A program made the position numbers and the translations under genes. Positions 34,220 through 45,850 of a stretch of DNA of 64,000 nt are shown in pieces (the stretch's first letter is position 1; each line of letters begins with the position of its first letter). Location: assembly GCA_950295325.1 (NCBI GenBank), contig OX485808.1:36727180-36791179 (forward strand), in the 5' to 3' direction. This stretch comes from Polytrichum commune (lineage: Eukaryota; Streptophyta; Polytrichopsida; Polytrichales; Polytrichaceae). The notes beneath the pieces were generated by a model. It saw only the letters and a program-made list of their open reading frames with translations, searched no databases and was not told the origin of the DNA.

Positions 34220-35300
34220 TCTATTGGCTTAACAAAGACATCATGCTCCTGCTTACATTGCCGTAACATAGTCTCAGGACGCGAACCATGAATGTGGATA
34301 TATGTGACATATTTGAGCGTAACGAGCAATTCCATGTGCTTTCTCGAGGATGGGAGTGAAGGAGAGATGGACTGTGGAGTCCACCTTGATGACAACCCTC
34401 CCGCTTTGCAAATCGAACCCCCTATTGGTAACACCTTCACAAAGCAAGCAACTGTAGAGAGATAGATGAACCCAAAACTTTTAAGAAGAGTTCCACACTT
34501 ACCTACAAATCAATCAAATTGAAACCCCGTAGTATGATCCCTGGTTCAACACCAAAAAATCAAGTTAGATGCATTTTGCCATGTGACATATCTGCATTGG
34601 TCAAGACCATGCTCAATCTGTCATGGAAACTAGCTTTCAACACTTGGAAGTGTTGAACCAAACATCACTCTCCGGTAATGAGAAACTAAAATGAAATATA
34701 TTGAAATAATTCACACATGCAGCAATAGCCCAAATGGTAGCCACCAATTCGACCATGGGCCATCCACAACAATAAATTGTTCCTGTAAGTGCGACCGTGT
34801 CTTGAGTTCCTGGTAAGTACCGATCTCCATAGGAAGTGGGAAGACTCGAGCAAATTGTTGTATACCATGTGTACTAAGACCTCAATTTCGTCAACACAAG
34901 GAAACCGGCAGAGATAAGACAAACACCTCAAGTAGGAACAGAAATAATATTATTTGGAGGAAGAAAATACAATACAAATTTTCATTGAGCGTGAATAGAT
35001 CTGAGACAACTTGGGGAATTGTTCTCCAGAGATTTTGGGCAGGGGGCAGAAAATACCAACCTTTTGCAAGGCCACCCAACCAAGCCTTGTGTTGAGGTTT
35101 CTCCATCAGTGCCATCAGTGGCCGACTTTGTGATCCCAGGCAAGATGCCTTGCTCCTTAACAATGTCCACAAAAGGCACTCCCGCCCTGGACGACCGAAG
35201 CAGGGTCTCCTCAAACATAATTGTGCCACTAATGGACTGCACCCACCATAGAGAATTGAAAACTTGAGTACCATTCTGGAGACAACATCCCAGGCATGTA
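34220..35300 (-). pseudogene. class I fructose-bisphosphate aldolase pseudogene
   Basis: On the minus strand about 35240-35090 reads [35 protein letters not shown] and [15 protein letters not shown], which match the class I aldolase core (SGVILFEETLYQS, GKPFVDVLKEAGVLPGI, GTDGETTTQGLDGL). It continues as [18 protein letters not shown] (compare AKWRAVLK...PSQLAINEN) to about 34985. A further block at about 34370-34300 reads ILEKAHGIARYAQIC (compare ENANGLARYAIIC). The parts are in different frames with stops, and the Schiff-base lysine region is not found. Aldolase is a cytosolic or plastid enzyme of glycolysis and the Calvin cycle; this copy is non-functional. Intron-like sequence between blocks (with GTAAGT at about 34495 on the minus strand) suggests a genomic, not processed, copy. 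Confidence 0.7.
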
Positions 35301-35367
35301 TTGATCCCCATCTATGAATGGGGATATCTGACCGCTGGTTCCAGATGGACTGCTTCGGGGAGATTTA

Positions 35368-35920
35368 AGGGCACTTTATATTAGGGCCCATTTGGAGTTG
35401 AGCCCACTTGGACTTGAAGTGGGCCTTAACTTTAGCCCTACTTTACAAAGTGGGCCGTAGAGTGGGCCTTGCAATATAAAGTCCATAGGCCCACTTGTAG
35501 GGTCCAAATTGGAAATTCTACTTTAAAGTGGGCCTTCCAAATGGGCCTAGGGACTTTATATTGTAAGGCCCAATCCACGGCCCACTTGGGCTTAAATGAA
35601 TTATGCCCTTGCTTGAACTAAAGTCATAAAACCATAAAGTCATAAATGACTATACCACAAAAGTTGGGTGAAGTGGGCCGAAGGTGCGAAGTGGGTCTCC
35701 ATAAACCCTCGACCCAATTTCTTGGCATCGGCCCATTTTTTTCCCTCCAAAACGCCGCCATGTCACCCGCCACGTAAGCTTTAGGAGAAGTGGGCCGACC
35801 CTCAATATAAAGCCCTTGGGCCCATATTAGGGCCCATTTGGGCAATCTAAGCACTCTCATTGGTTGATGCCTAGGGTTTGGAAATGGGCCCTAGAAATGG
35901 GCCCTAATATAAAGTGCCCC
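35368..35920. mobile_element. Tourist-like MITE with TTA target duplication
   Basis: The left end AGGGCACTTTATATTAGGGC and the right end (reverse complement GGGGCACTTTATATTAGGGC, both followed by CCATTT) are inverted repeats of about 26 bp. TTA flanks both ends (35365-35367 and 35921-35923). The inside is packed with AAGTGGGCC / GGCCCACTT and AATATAAAGTCC motifs in both orientations, so it has strong internal self-complementarity. No transposase. Size and target site fit a non-autonomous PIF/Harbinger element. Confidence 0.85.
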
Positions 35921-35923
35921 TTA

Positions 35924-37385
35924 GGGCACGATCGGTCGAGATCTGAGCGTTTCCAAGCACAACCGAGTTACATGTTGATATCTTTGGGTTTTCCTCTCTT
36001 CATTCAATTAGGTATAATCTATAGATTCCTCTAAAATGATGGGCGATTTGCCTAAAGTCTTGAACTTGAACCGGTCATCCCTCATACCCAACTAGCCCAT
36101 CTATAACTAGCAGCTGGATCTCCCCATTTGTAGGGCTAGGTGAGTTTGAGAAATGACTGGTTCAAATGCAAGGTTTTAGGTAAGGTGTCGATCATTTCAA
36201 AGAAATCTAAATAATACATCTTAAATTAATAATAGAAACCCGAAAGGTATCAACGTGTAACCGGTTGGACTTGGAAACACTTGGATCTTGACAACCGATT
36301 GTGCCTGAAACCTTTCGAGAAATTGATTTCCACCTCCTAAAAGAAGTGACGATTTGCTATTTCACAAAGAGTCGAAGCAACATGCTTGGAAAGAAAGAAG
36401 GCAGTGAGAGGAAGCCATTGATCATAACATTTGTGTCTAAAGTAGAAAAAATTGCACTTTCAAATGTCGATGGTTCTCCAATTTGAAGCATTTTACCTAA
36501 AGCAAGGGTCACCATCTAGATCTAGACCTCCCTAGGTATTTGATTTTTCACTTCTAGAAAATTCAATTAACTTCTCAAAATTTGTAGTCTTTAGAGATAA
36601 TTATGATACAAAAGCAGCTCCATAATAATGCATATGCTCAAAAATGATGTTTTGGCAGCTCTCGAGTAGGCTCTAAAGACACTCACCCTCAAGGGTGCTG
36701 CAGATAGTTATCATGCCAGGGAAGAGTGTGATCTTGAGTGGCACACTCAAACACTTTTGCTGTATGTTTTCCATACAGATGGCTACAACGACATGTGCAA
36801 TTAGGTTTCCCCACAATAATACATCGACATCCCAAACTATTTATTATTATTTATCACCATAATAACAAGCAAAAACATAAATTAGGTTTTTACTGTAGTT
36901 TCTATACAGATGAATAACAAAGTTCTAAGTTTCTTCCCGATCTGGTTTTAACCCAAACTGATTTGCATCGGGGTAAAGAGGCAACCTAATTGCACAGTCT
37001 ATCAGTGGAGCTCATTCTACTCGCGTTGCCGCAAATATGAAAAGCAAGCACAAAACTCAAGAAACTCAAGCATACAGGGAAGCATGGAAGTTACGTTTCC
37101 GAGGCCAAGAGCAGAGTGGAGAAGTTGGTGCCATGCTTGCCAGTTTTTGACAGTGTTGTCAAGCCCAACTGTTGCCGACCTACAACAACTTGCCATACTT
37201 CCACCAAGGATTAGTCCCAATTCCACTTCAACAAAGCACTAAACCTCCGCACATGCAAGTTCCCCCTTCACAACAGTTGTTAGCTGGAGAGAGGGAATTA
37301 TCGCATACGAGTGTACCTCTCTTGCATCTCACATAAAAGCCCTCAAATGGTATGCAGCCTGGAGGGGAATACATTCAGTCAATTT
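35924..37385. other. no gene recognised; fragments of repeat B
   Basis: About 36130-36300 resembles repeat family B (ACATGTAACCGGTTGGACTT-like). About 37283-37330 contains AATTATCGCATACGAGTGTA, the terminal motif of the inverted-repeat element at 55361. The minus strand at about 37230-37017 has a 69-codon frame (TVKNWQAWHQ) which I could not assign. Confidence 0.4.
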
Positions 37386-37881
37386 GACACCTAAACTAGA
37401 TGCCTAGGTAGAGGTTTCAAAATTTCACACCTGCAAATTACTAATATGATTTCATTTTTCAACATAAGTAAAAAATTAAGTGAAAAAAATCTACATTTTG
37501 ACATTAAGAGTAGCACATTGGGGTACGTTAGATGATAATCTTGCGTTTTAGTATGCAAGAGGAAAATATTTTTGAGCATGCTAATGGCAAGCGTCATGTG
37601 TTTACATTGTAGTTAGCAAGCTGAAGATAATCTCAAGCATACTCATGGTAGGTGTCATTTGTGTACACTTTAGTCAACTTGGAGACCATTGTGTAACATA
37701 GGTATGCACATCATAACACTATTGAACATACTCATGTCAAGATATTAGTAAGCGCCCTTGATGCCAATTTTCATGAGTTGACAATTATAGTGAAGGTTGT
37801 TAATCATCAACATAACCTAGAATATGCCCTCAAAATAGGGAAAGTGACACTAAATACCATAAATGGTGTAGTACACTGATA

Positions 37882-39226
37882 GGGCCCTGACGGGTCCTCC
37901 ATGATAGACACACCAGACAAAGGTCCCGTTAGATTCCTAGAAAAACACATCATAAAATATGATAGAATAAAAAACCTAGAACCTATGGCCACACACACCC
38001 CTGAAATCTATAAATGGACAGGAAATGTAAACATCAACAAAGAACTCTCCAATGAATTCTGGAACAACCCTAATATTACAGACAAACAAAAATCTTGCCT
38101 CATCAAATTTCGCATGGGAACTTACATGGGCCACGCCAGAAAACAACTCTTCTTTGGCAGGCAAAGATACCCTACCATTACTTGTCCTATCTGCAACTCA
38201 TATGAACCAGACACGTGGCTACATGTACTACTTACATGTAGACAACAACATATACACTCACTTCACGTTAAAAGACATAACAAAGTTGTATGGGAAATAA
38301 GAAAAATGCTAATATCGTCCGAAAAATCCAGATGTTACACTCTCATGAACGCTGGTACATTCAATAACAACCCCCAAGAAAACACCGTCCCTAACTGGCT
38401 ATTACCATGTACATGTGGAACCCAAAGATGCCATTGTAACGCCCGATTTAGACCCGACATCCTCTGCGTTAAAGGGTTGCCATACCCTTATCATACAATT
38501 CATTGAATTCACATACTGTAACGACAGATTCTCACCGGAAACACTCGAAGCTAAAGCTAACAAATATAGACCCTTAATAGAAAACATAGCCGCTAGAGGC
38601 TGGAAAATTGACCCGATCATCGTTATTACGGCATGCGCTAGAGCTGCAACACACACCCCATCAATGAAAATACTTGAAGACAAATTCAAACTACCTATAT
38701 GAGCCATTCGAAACACCTTTAAAAACATAAACACCATTGCCATACAATATGCCATGTCCATCCGCCTCCACAAAAGAAAATTAGAAAATAATCAACCTCA
38801 ACCTCAATTACAAGACCCCCCCTAGTCAACAAATAAATAAACAAATAATCAATCAATACTAAAAATATAATAATTAAAACCACATAAGTATATATCGGCA
38901 ACGGGCACAATTCCCCCTGCCACGCGAAAGACGGGCTGCTAGGTGACATAAACATCACACTCCCAATACTTACGCAAACACACTCACCAGAATCTAAAAC
39001 ACCAAGAGTTAAAACCTTGCACCAAACAAATCCAAGACTAACCAGTCCTTATTGGGAACTGGTTCTATCTGTTACTGGTTACTTGTGACTATAGTGTCTA
39101 CTCTCGAAAGGGGGAAGTAGTTCTATACCTCTATTCCTTTGTCCAATGGACATAGGTCTAGGGGTGGAACGAACAGACACTTCATTCACGTCGGCCTCCT
39201 AACGGAGACCGAAGTTTCTCTTCTTC
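37882..39226 (+). mobile_element. 5'-truncated LINE (restriction-like endonuclease type), copy 1
   Basis: The insertion is flanked by a perfect 13-bp duplication TAGTACACTGATA (37869-37881 and 39227-39239). The uninterrupted version of the site is seen in repeat A copies at about 6596 and 12734. The 3' end is TTTCTCTTCTTC, without a poly(A) tail, as in the related copy at 58601-60564. The 3' untranslated part runs from 38826 to 39226. The element lacks reverse transcriptase and RNase H because of 5' truncation. Confidence 0.9.
37901..38825 (+). pseudogene. C-terminal part of the LINE polyprotein (CCHC finger and restriction-like endonuclease)
   Basis: The frame from 37901 reads KFRMGTYMGHARKQLFF, then the finger CPICNSYEPDTWLHVLLTC, then HVKRHNKVVWEI, and NAGTFNNNPQENTVPNWLL before RFRPDILC. 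One frameshift near 38480-38500 moves it to the next frame (IIQFIEFTYCNDRF, then KANKYRPL). A TGA at 38700-38702 interrupts it, and the natural end is the TAG at 38823-38825 after HKRKLENNQPQ. The C-x2-C ... H-x4-C finger, RHN, RPD, the following E, and K..KY are the motif series of restriction-like endonucleases of R2-group LINEs. Clearly the same family as the minus-strand ORF at 58755-60564, about half identical by eye. Confidence 0.85.
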
Positions 39227-40752
39227 TAGTACACTGATACATGCAATACGGTTGCCTTTGCAAATAAGTGGCCCCTTTACACATCTAAATTACCTTGGGT
39301 GAGAACCACATCAAAAAAGCCTTGTAACTTTATTTATTCATCTATGTGGCACCCACAGTAGATATAATTACTACTGTATTTGATTACTGTGGTAGCAAAT
39401 ACTGAAAATAGTGTAGAATGTCGATATATTGGTGTGGGCCAACCTAATTGCAGATATCAGTGCACTAAACCACTTTGATGGCATTTATCTGTTGTCTTCC
39501 ATGCACAAGATTTGCATGTGTGGTGGCATTTGACGGGGGTTTTAGAACTTTGGTTGTGGAGATCTTGTCCTTGTGAACCATAGCTATAAAAAGGGCGCTC
39601 TGTTGTATCCGTACTACACCTACACTAAAATTGTCCTATTAGTACAGTGAGCTAGAGTAATTATCTATACCAATCACATTAGTTTTGAATTCATGCTATA
39701 TCTCTAGTTTGAAATATGTGTAATTTTAAAAAATCACATTATGAACTCATTGTCCAAAATTATTGACAAAAACAACAGAAGAAGAAGAAGAAGAAGAAGG
39801 AAAAAAAAGAGTTGGGCACCGTTTGGAAATGGCGTAAATGTAACTTCAAAGCCTAACTTCAAAGTTGAAGTCCCAATTGCAAGTAGAGTGGATTTGTGGA
39901 AGTTTGAAATGGGCGGGGTAGCTTTGTCTAGTTTTGGTGGGTCCACATTCTAAAAGAACGTGACCAATATTGGGAGCCACAAATTTTTATGTTGTTAAAT
40001 TTACCAATTTAAAAATACAATTTGCCTCAGGATAGGTGGAAGCCCTTAAAGTGGGCCCCAATTAGCCCACTCCTTCTTCAGGCCTTGGGGCTTCCTTGGC
40101 CTTGCGTGGCCAAAGGCTCACCCCACTCATCCTCTTCACTTTACACAATGAGGTAAGTCAAGGCAAGTAGGGCACACTTACTCGGATTTTTGCCATAACA
40201 TTACTCTAATGCTGGCCATGACATTACTCAAATGCATCTCTCTCTTCTCTTTCTATTTCTAAGTAGTGCAATGCAAGGAGACTCAAATTCAGTTTGGTCT
40301 GCTGCAAATTTCGGTATCCTAGCTCTTTGTGCCCAAATCTTATGTGGCAATTTGCCAAGCTTATAGAACAATTGAGAGACCTTGGTTAATGTTATCATGG
40401 CCCAAGACCGACACTCCCCCCCAAAAAATAGAAACTTATGTGTGGCCAACGATATGATCTTCTTTTTTTGGTGGTATCACAAAACTTGAAGTGGCTTCAA
40501 AATAAAGGCCCCACACAATATGACACTTTGAGTTCAATATAATGTAGGTTCTCATAAATTCCATGAAAATCTAAGATACCAATCATATATCAAATCAATC
40601 TATGGTTCCATAATAAAAGAAATTCCTATTGTTCTTGAGTGCAAATCTTTTTTGTGTATGTATTGTTTTGTATTGTGGATTTCTAAAATTGCTCAAAGGC
40701 TAATCTACATTGCAATGAATTATTGGCCTTGCCTTTTGAGATGGCTTTTGAA

Positions 40753-41022
40753 CTCGGGGGGTTCACTGGCAAAAAATCGTAGAACAACGTGCGATAAAAA
40801 ATAGGGTCTAATATATTCATTGTAGATAAATTTTGTAAAAACTTACATATAATATAGGGGGTTTTAAAATAGTGAAAAAGGATTACATGTAAAATACCAT
40901 CACACCTTTATTTTGAATAATACCATACCTTAAAATCTTTTCTGCAAGGTAAATAGCCCCCCCAATAAATAGGTCTTGAACGCACGTGTATGCAAAATAT
41001 AAGAGGGAGTGAACCCCCCGAG
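40753..41022. mobile_element. hAT-like MITE (270 bp) with 8-bp target duplication
   Basis: Perfect 15-bp terminal inverted repeats CTCGGGGGGTTCACT (40753-40767) and AGTGAACCCCCCGAG (41008-41022). A perfect 8-bp target duplication CTTTTGAA lies at 40745-40752 and 41023-41030. The empty site is present in repeat A copy 1 at about 8078-8096. An 8-bp duplication is typical of hAT elements. No transposase inside. Confidence 0.9.
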
Positions 41023-41622
41023 CTTTTGAAATGAGCCAAAGTTTGGCCTTAGTTGGATTGATCATGTGTGGAGGATAATCATAGGGCATAGCACTCTTTT
41101 GACAAGCCGCTTGTTAATTTATAATAAGCACATAGTACATGAAAATAACTCACCCCATCCTTTTAAAGTAATTGAAAGGTACTAGAAGATATGCACAATC
41201 AAAAAATTACCAAATCAAATGGGTCATTTAATTGTTTGTCACCAAGATAACACCCCTCAAACAATTATACCCTTGCCACACATGGTTCCTGGAAGTCACA
41301 CTAAGTGTCAGCCTCGGGGGTGCTTGCGACGATGCGTCTAAAGTATGTGGGTGTTACTTAGTTTGCTTTTCATGTTCTCCAACTTTTTCCAATGAGAGTT
41401 ACTAGAAAAAAAAACTTTGTCACAATAGCAAATCATTGATATTGCTTCAACAATAATCAGATTGAAATTGGACCTCCCCTTAATATAGTTATGGTCATCG
41501 GAAGTGCATGTTTGTTGATTCTTTAACTAAATACGTGGTGAGATCCTTGCAATTGTGTTTATAGTGAGTAAGGAAAAGTTAATAAAATTGGAAGACTTAA
41601 CCTCCTAATGTCCTCCTAAACA

Positions 41623-42299
41623 TGCATATTTTATGGTGTTTGTTCTTTGGTCTTCACCAAACTGTACACCCATCATATATAGGGGTCCAATTATTAAGGA
41701 AAATAATCAAATAACACCCGCACTGTACCTTAAGTCCTAACTCATAAGGATTCCCTCCATATTATAATACAAATGTTCAATTTTATGCTCTATTCCATTA
41801 TATTTGCCTATTTCTCTTATAGTAAGACATTAATACATACTACACTAAACAACCTTACTAATGTGGATATTGAATTAATGTGGAAATAATTAACGTGGGT
41901 TGCTCTAATTGTCTAAGCATGGTGGAAATAACGTAGGTCCAAGATATTAGGTCTTCCCATAATTCTTCATGAAGACTTCCAACCACAAGGATAGAGTGTC
42001 ATGGCAATAGTTCTAAGACCAAAAATATAGCATAAAATAAAATAGTCGCCCTTATCAATTTCTAAAATCAACTAACATGGTCCACATTGATTTTAAATTG
42101 AAGATTTGATGCCCATTTGATGTCAGTTGAAAAGCTATGTGGGCCCCATTAATTTAAACCAAAGATATGGTGTGGGTTGAAATTCAACATGGCCCACTTT
42201 GAGTGCATTATGAGTATTAATGTGGGTTCTAGAGAATTATTGTGGGCCGCAATAATAGGACTACTCAATGTAGGTCCTCCCTAGTTCCAACTCTAACTT
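41623..42299. mobile_element. insertion of about 680 bp in repeat A copy 3
   Basis: Absent from repeat A copy 1 at about 8665-8672. TAAACA flanks both sides (41617-41622 and 42300-42305). The insert begins TGCATATTTT, and with the right flank ends ...TAAACA, so it could be a solo LTR (TG...CA), but this is not certain. Inside are several ATGTGGG / GTGGGCC motifs. No coding region. Confidence 0.5.
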
Positions 42300-43814
42300 T
42301 AAACAAACACCTACATATTGAGTGTTATAAAATGTATACTTACTTATTATATATAATAATGATTCTAACTCCTTAGTCTCCAAGATGGCCAATCTGAGTT
42401 TTTTTATGCAAAAATAGGTGTACTTGAGCTACAGACTTTCATGTTGAGCTAGTTGTGTATGATCCTATAATCTAAAACAAGTCATCATTCATGTGCACTT
42501 CTTGAATCGGTTGAATACAATATTGTGATTGAGCATTTATGTTCAAACAAAAAATAAGGGTTTTCTTCAAAGCTTGTATTTAAACAAATATGGACACATT
42601 CATAAAACCTGGATGCTTTGGTTGCCTTAATTATATGGGCGGATCCATCAACACACTTTTACTATACTTGATTTTGTGGGAGATGTATGAATCCACTATA
42701 AGTATATGAATGCAATGCTATCAAAATATGATAGGAAATACCAAATATTTATTTCTTGATGTTAAATGGGTGCAAGCATATTAAAGTGGACAATTCTTGA
42801 TCCTTGCAAAGGTTTAAGTGAAAGTGATTCAAAATTATATTCTAGCTTTGACTTTTGTGAAAAATATCATAAAGTTATTTTAAAAGCTCATTGTTTACAA
42901 AACCAAGTAATGTATGTTGTCGAAATTAATTAAAAAAAATACACATATTTTGGAATACAATGCAAGTGGTGTGCAAGTAGGTGATGTTGAACAAGTCATT
43001 GTCTAATATATATACAAATTATGATTAAACTACATAAAACAGTTAATTGTCTATATTTTATGATGCCTTTAAGTTTATAATGAATTAAAAAAATATGAAA
43101 CAAAATTCCAAGTTCAACGTATTTAAGGTAATGAAATTTACATCCAAACCCAAATTTAGCCATTTGCTTTTGAGCATTACTTTTAATGATAAGTTGGGAA
43201 GTTGGACTTAGTCCAATCTTACGTAAACAGTGGCTTCAACTCATAGCATCTTCTTCAACTCTTAAATTCAAAATCAGGCTATAAAAGGTTTTCCACATTA
43301 AATTTTCTGGTGCACTACAACAATGAAAAATCGGGAACTTGAGGTGATTTGCACTTCATAGGTGTTGGAAACTCGAGTCTAATACTCACGTGATTCATGC
43401 GTTGTAAGTGTGGGAGAGGTGGCCCTGAATTTGGTCTTCCAAAACCAGTTGCGTCAAACATCATAATATACCTCACGATGTTGAATGAAAAAACATAATT
43501 TTCTTTTTCCAGTATAATAGTCAATACTAAACAATGTGGTTGTGGGAACAGTATTCCCTTATTGCCAGTGCAACTTACAGACAGAAACGTGTGCAGACGG
43601 TGGGTGCAGGTAAACGTGTGCGTAGTTTGCGGCAATTTTTAGGGCAGACGTTAAGTCCCCCCACGAACTTTTCGGGGGAGGAATATTTGGGCAGGGGCAG
43701 GACCTGACCTCTATATTAATATATAACAAATATATTAATTATATATTAATATTTTTGTTATATATATTTTTTATGGCAGTCCAAATGAGTCCGGCGCCCC
43801 CCCCCCTCACATCC

Positions 43815-43816
<2 letters not shown>

Positions 43817-43847
<31 letters not shown>

Positions 43848-43863
43848 TACTACTACTACTAGT
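43817..43863. repeat. ATT/ACT microsatellite
   Basis: About ten ATT units followed by about five ACT units, directly after a run of C at 43797-43806. Confidence 0.9.
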
Positions 43864-43890
43864 ATTATTCACACGTTCCTTACTTGATTA

Positions 43891-44465
43891 GGGGTTGTTT
43901 ACAACATCATGGACTATGAAGTTGTCCCATATCATAGGGCATTTTTCAGCGGTCACACTTCCACGGTCTGAGTTCTAGAAGATGCATTCTGAAAGTCTTT
44001 GGGACCCTGACTAGGTGTAAAGCAAATGTGGATCCAGGTAAGTGACCATGCACCCAAAAATGGGTGCGTTGTTTTTTGAAATGTATGTCCAAAAAATGAC
44101 AGTTTTGAGCATTGTCTTCATGTTTGACCTCCTCCCTTTTTTGTTCCCTTCTTTCCACGTGACTTCGGAAATGTTTGGGAGGGAAAAAAATGATTAAAAT
44201 TTATTGAAACGGCATTTCTTTGCCATGGTCCCCTTATATTTGTACCAAGAGAAGATCCTTTGCCTCTCCCACCACCAAAACCGTTGCACCATGACAATGG
44301 ATAATGTATGAAAAATAGGGTTTTGGGGTACCTCATGTTGCATGGTCAATCTTACATTTTTTTTTGCTTGATGTAAACAAAGTGGTCCCAGGACAAGGCC
44401 AATGGCCAATCACATACTTTAGAGGAGCAAGGGATGACTTCAGGGTCCATGATGTAAACAACCCC
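43891..44465. mobile_element. PIF/Harbinger-like non-autonomous element with TTA target duplication
   Basis: The left end GGGGTTGTTTACAACATCAT and the right end ATGATGTAAACAACCCC are inverted repeats, extended by GGACTATGAAGT / ACTTCAGGGTCC. TTA flanks both sides (43888-43890 and 44466-44468). Its interior matches parts of 14426-16524, so the two are the same family and this is the shorter form. Confidence 0.75.
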
Positions 44466-45430
44466 TTACTCCACCCAACTTAGCTCATGACACCTTTTAT
44501 AGTAGTTGGGGCTCGGATAGTGCCCCCTTCTGTGGAGAGAGAGAGAGAGAGAGAGAGAGAACTACGTCCTGTATACGAGCATACCTCTCATCCATCCAAT
44601 ATAAAAACTTCGCCCCTATAAGTTTGTTTCCGATTCATCTCAAATAACCTTGTGTGGACTAATTCACAGTTTTTAAGTTAAATTTGGCATCAAATTAATA
44701 AAAACCCAAACATCAAGATTGCATATTGTTCAGGAGTTTGTGTTTGGGTGAATGAGAGACACACTTGTAAACAATAATCCCCTCTCCTCGCCTGACTATT
44801 GGATTGGGCTTCCGAGTGGTTTGATTGCACAATCTTATAATTTAATCACGCTTTGTTGCTTCATTTTATGAATGGATGGATGGATGAATTACTGACCAAA
44901 TACTATCACTCCCACATGCGATTTGATACTCATAAATATAAAGGCCGCTTTACACACAAACCGAGTGTTATGACCATGGAAATCCAAGGGCCCTTGGAAA
45001 TCATCCAAAGGTTGTTCCATGGGAAACATAAATCCAAGTTTGCCATATATATTTTTCATTTCTTTGAATTTCTTTGATCTCACAAGCATTGGAAGTCCAA
45101 TGTAAAGTAGACTTAGATTGTCTCTAGCTTCTCGAGCAATCACATAACTTGTATATCACGGTCGAGGGCCCCCAATCTCTAGTTTGAAGTGCCTCTAAGA
45201 TAAGCGGACCTCGTTTGGTTATTTATCTGGATCATACAACTATATTCAAGCCATACATGGTTTAGTGTGGATCTAAGAACGGACACCAAAATTGAATGGA
45301 CGTCAAATTATCGTCATTCACCTTCCTAACTCCAACTCAACTTAGGCATAACTAGAGTATTTGATCACATTTCTTTTCGTAGTTGGGTTTGGGTAGCTTA
45401 TTGGACAAGACTTCCAAGTGGTTTGATTGA
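44466..45430. other. repeat-derived region without genes
   Basis: A (GA)n run lies at about 44539-44562. It is followed by TATACGAGCATACCTCTCAT, the terminal motif of the element at 55361, and an inverted partner (GAATGAGAGACACACTTGT) is near 44750. About 45230-45300 (GTGTGGATCTAAGAACGGAC) is related to 5060-5100 in repeat B and to 45950-45975. No credible coding region. Confidence 0.45.
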
Positions 45431-45850
45431 AGTCATAAGTTGGCCCAAACACATTACCAATGTTTAGAGTTTAGCACAACTGCCCATCTTGAGATGAATT
45501 CCTCCTCACTTGAGCACTCTAGACCAAGGACATATGTCATGGCATTATCGATTCCTTGGTGATACCGTAACCGAAGTTCAAGACTTAGGGTTAGTTTCCA
45601 TGTACGCCGCTTTGCCCACCATATTCTAGTGGAAATGTAAAATCCATATGGTGAGATCAACATTTCCACTAGATTTCAGTGGGCAAGTGGCCTACATGGA
45701 GACTAACCCTTAGAAACCATGAAACGTGGAACTTTGTTCTAGCCACTCATGAAAAGAAATTACCCAAATTAGTCCCAACCTGAAAGAGATGATGGCACCC
45801 TATAGATTCTTGATGGGGTCCTAATCAGGAATAGGTGCAACTTCTTTATG
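45431..45850 (+). repeat. repeat family C, copy 1
   Basis: About 45431-45580 matches 53085-53205 in reverse orientation. About 45560-45850 matches 49225-49510 in reverse orientation, including the small inverted-repeat element inside. Non-coding. Confidence 0.7.
45588..45709. mobile_element. 122-bp Tourist-like MITE with TTA target duplication
   Basis: Almost completely self-complementary. The left GGGTTAGTTTCCATGTACGC pairs with the right, whose reverse complement is GGGTTAGTCTCCATGTAGGC, and TTCTAGTGGAAATGT pairs with CATTTCCACTAGA. TTA lies at 45585-45587 and 45710-45712. The same element sits in the same place in repeat C copy 2 (49355-49473), so it was already there when the repeat was copied. 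Confidence 0.85.

Larger units (their letters stand above)
37390..43640 (+). repeat. interspersed repeat family A, copy 3 (interrupted by insertions)
   Basis: Colinear with copy 1 (from about 6120 to about 9950) once three insertions are removed: 37882-39226 (LINE), 40753-41022 (hAT-like MITE) and about 41623-42299. The other copies give the empty sites, which makes the insertion boundaries and target duplications exact. The conserved TATA box is at 39585. Ends with GTGTGCAGACGGTGGGTGCA as in the other copies. Confidence 0.8.

Noticed and set aside
40753-41022. Small RNA gene
   Set aside because: Perfect terminal inverted repeats and an 8-bp target duplication explain it as a MITE.
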